A stretch of 15,538 nt of DNA from JAFDZV01 sp966128725. GTDB taxonomy: Bacteria; Bacteroidota; Ignavibacteria; OLB7. The stretch spans positions 1 through 15,538 of the forward strand of contig CBHYLN010000128.1 in the NCBI GenBank assembly GCA_966128725.1. Direction: 5' to 3'. Shown here piece by piece: positions 14,495-15,538 of the stretch. The notes below the pieces were generated by a model, which worked only from the letters and a program-made list of their open reading frames with translations, had not been told where the DNA came from and searched no databases. Each line of letters begins with the position of its first letter. The stretch's first letter is position 1. The position numbers and the translations under genes are program-made.

Positions 14495-15367
14495 GTGGTT
14501 GCATGTGAAAACGAACGTCCGTGCCTGAGATATCGGCGGTATTGTGGTAGCGGCGTGGTTGCCCTGATTGTAACAATGGCGATTTCGGCCTGCGGAGGAA
14601 TGCGTGGCGAACGTGCCGACGCACCAGGCGCCGTGGGCGTGGCCGATTCGTCCGCGCTGGAGGCCAACTGGAGCCTGGTGCTTGCCAGGCGCGTTGACGC
14701 CGATGGCTTTGTGGACTTCATTGGCCTGCAGAGTGATACTACGTTCGATCGCGTTATCGACCAGGTTCGCATGGCGACTCCGTCGCGGATGGCTTCGAGC
14801 GCCGATCGGCTTGCGTTCTGGATCAACGCCTACAATGCGCTGACGCTAAAGTTGGTAACCGATAATCTGCCCGTCTCCAGCATTACCGATATCGCCGGCG
14901 GGCTTACAGGTGTACTGGTTTCCGGCAGCAAAAGCCCATGGGAACTGCACGTGGCCGCCATTGAGGACGAGGAACGGTCGTTGCAGGATATCGAGGACGA
15001 CGAGATCAGGCAGTTCGCGGACGAACGCGCCTACTTCGCGCTGTGCCGCACCGCGGTAAGTTGCCCCAGACTGGCCCGTGCCGCCTACGCGCCGGCAGCC
15101 CTGAACGAGCAGCTCACCGCCGCACGCGATCAATTCCTTGCCGATCGCACGCGGAACTACCTGCGAAACGGTCGGCTGTATCTCTCCAAAGTCTTCGAAT
15201 GGCATCGCGCGGATTTCGAGCGCTCGGCCGGCACGCTGCAGGCTTGGCTTGCGCGCTACTGGCCCGATGCCAACGAGGCCACCACCATCAGTCACCTGCA
15301 GGATTCCTCCATCGAGTTTCTGGATTACAACTGGAAGCTGATCGACCAGCGGAACCGCCCGCGCTGA
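14495..15367 (+). CDS. DUF547-domain lipoprotein
   Basis: 290 residues with a GTG start. The N-terminus has a basic stretch (RYRR, 12-15), a hydrophobic core (GVVALIVTMA) and a lipobox ISAC with Cys at 33, so a lipoprotein is predicted; the mature chain would begin CGGMRGE. The rest matches DUF547: FWINAYNALTLKLV (108-121), a SLQDIEDDEIR segment, FALCRTAVSCPRLARAAY (residue 190 is the family's Cys-Pro cysteine), and LSKVFEWHRADF (230-241). The conserved Asn, Cys and Trp/His positions suggest a cysteine-centred active site, possibly protease-like or transglutaminase-like, but no reaction is established to my knowledge. It is isolated from the upstream genes by 1.2 kb and followed three bases after its stop by the repeat family. 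Confidence 0.92.
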   Translation: MVACENERPCLRYRRYCGSGVVALIVTMAISACGGMRGERADAPGAVGVADSSALEANWSLVLARRVDADGFVDFIGLQSDTTFDRVIDQVRMATPSRMASSADRLAFWINAYNALTLKLVTDNLPVSSITDIAGGLTGVLVSGSKSPWELHVAAIEDEERSLQDIEDDEIRQFADERAYFALCRTAVSCPRLARAAYAPAALNEQLTAARDQFLADRTRNYLRNGRLYLSKVFEWHRADFERSAGTLQAWLARYWPDANEATTISHLQDSSIEFLDYNWKLIDQRNRPR

Positions 15368-15370
15368 ACG

Positions 15371-15538
15371 CGACGAGTTGGACATGCGATGCGGTTGCCG
15401 GCACTATGCTACCGATCGGCACTGTGAATGGCTAACTCGACGAGTTGGGCATGCGACACGATAACCGGCACTGTCGTTTCCTCCTGGCACTGCGAATGTT
15501 GAACACGACCGGTTGGGCATGCGACACGATAACCGGCA
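15371..15538 (+). repeat. Tandem 67-69-bp repeat array after the DUF547 gene (continues past the window)
   Basis: Units are 15371-15437 (67 bp, diverged), 15438-15505 (68 bp) and 15506-15538 (cut by the window end). The core GTTGGGCATGCGACACGATA and the following ACCGGCA are identical to the array after the ATPase gene. The first unit begins three bases after the DUF547 stop codon, in the same orientation relative to the upstream gene as in the first array. The hairpin arms are conserved in the left half but the right arm is changed in the second unit (TGTCGTTTCC). Confidence 0.9.

Overview
The window is a GC-rich bacterial segment. Positions 1-10998 hold the distal (baseplate, fibre, assembly) end of an extracellular contractile injection system (eCIS), a phage-tail-like injector of the Afp/PVC/MAC type. 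All eCIS genes are on the + strand with small gaps or overlaps (20, 16, -4, 14 and 64 nt), so they look like one operon. No taxonomic marker gene is present. The periplasmic OmpA protein with PD40 repeats and a carboxypeptidase-like regulatory domain resembles those common in Bacteroidota, Chlorobi and Ignavibacteria/Kapabacteria-type lineages. That placement is inference only.

Layout of the eCIS part: (1) the C-terminal 215 residues of an Afp12-like baseplate protein (phage tail protein I type); (2-4) three consecutive proteins whose N-termini are related to each other (a Y-[FY]-x-x-Q-[FL]-L motif, then P-G-[VY]-A-[LI]-D-x-x-G). Their remaining parts differ completely: a beta-propeller plus collagen-like stalk plus ComEA-like helix-hairpin-helix in the first, a cysteine-rich helical body in the second, and a repetitive fibre in the third; (5) a CIS tape-measure-type protein (Afp14-like); (6) an AAA+ ATPase with one degenerate and one intact ATPase module (Afp15-like). 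The three middle proteins sit where Afp13 (tail fibre) sits in Afp, so they are the best candidates for target recognition and baseplate decoration. The propeller-collagen-HhH protein is the most unusual item in the window.

After the ATPase gene the operon ends in a tandem array of 69-bp units, each able to form a hairpin. A 500-bp intergenic region follows, with a cluster of AAACCT half-sites. Next is a secreted, PorE-like OmpA-domain protein ending in a strong hairpin. About 1.2 kb without a convincing gene follows. It is partly made of decayed copies of the same roughly 68-bp repeat in the opposite orientation. A DUF547 lipoprotein gene comes next and is again followed, within a few bases of its stop codon, by the 67-69-bp repeat family, which runs off the window end.

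The eCIS genes presumably work together as baseplate wedge, fibres, tape measure and assembly ATPase. Sheath, tube, spike and the remaining baseplate genes would lie upstream of the window. No toxin or cargo gene is visible here. The OmpA and DUF547 genes have no demonstrated link to the injector.
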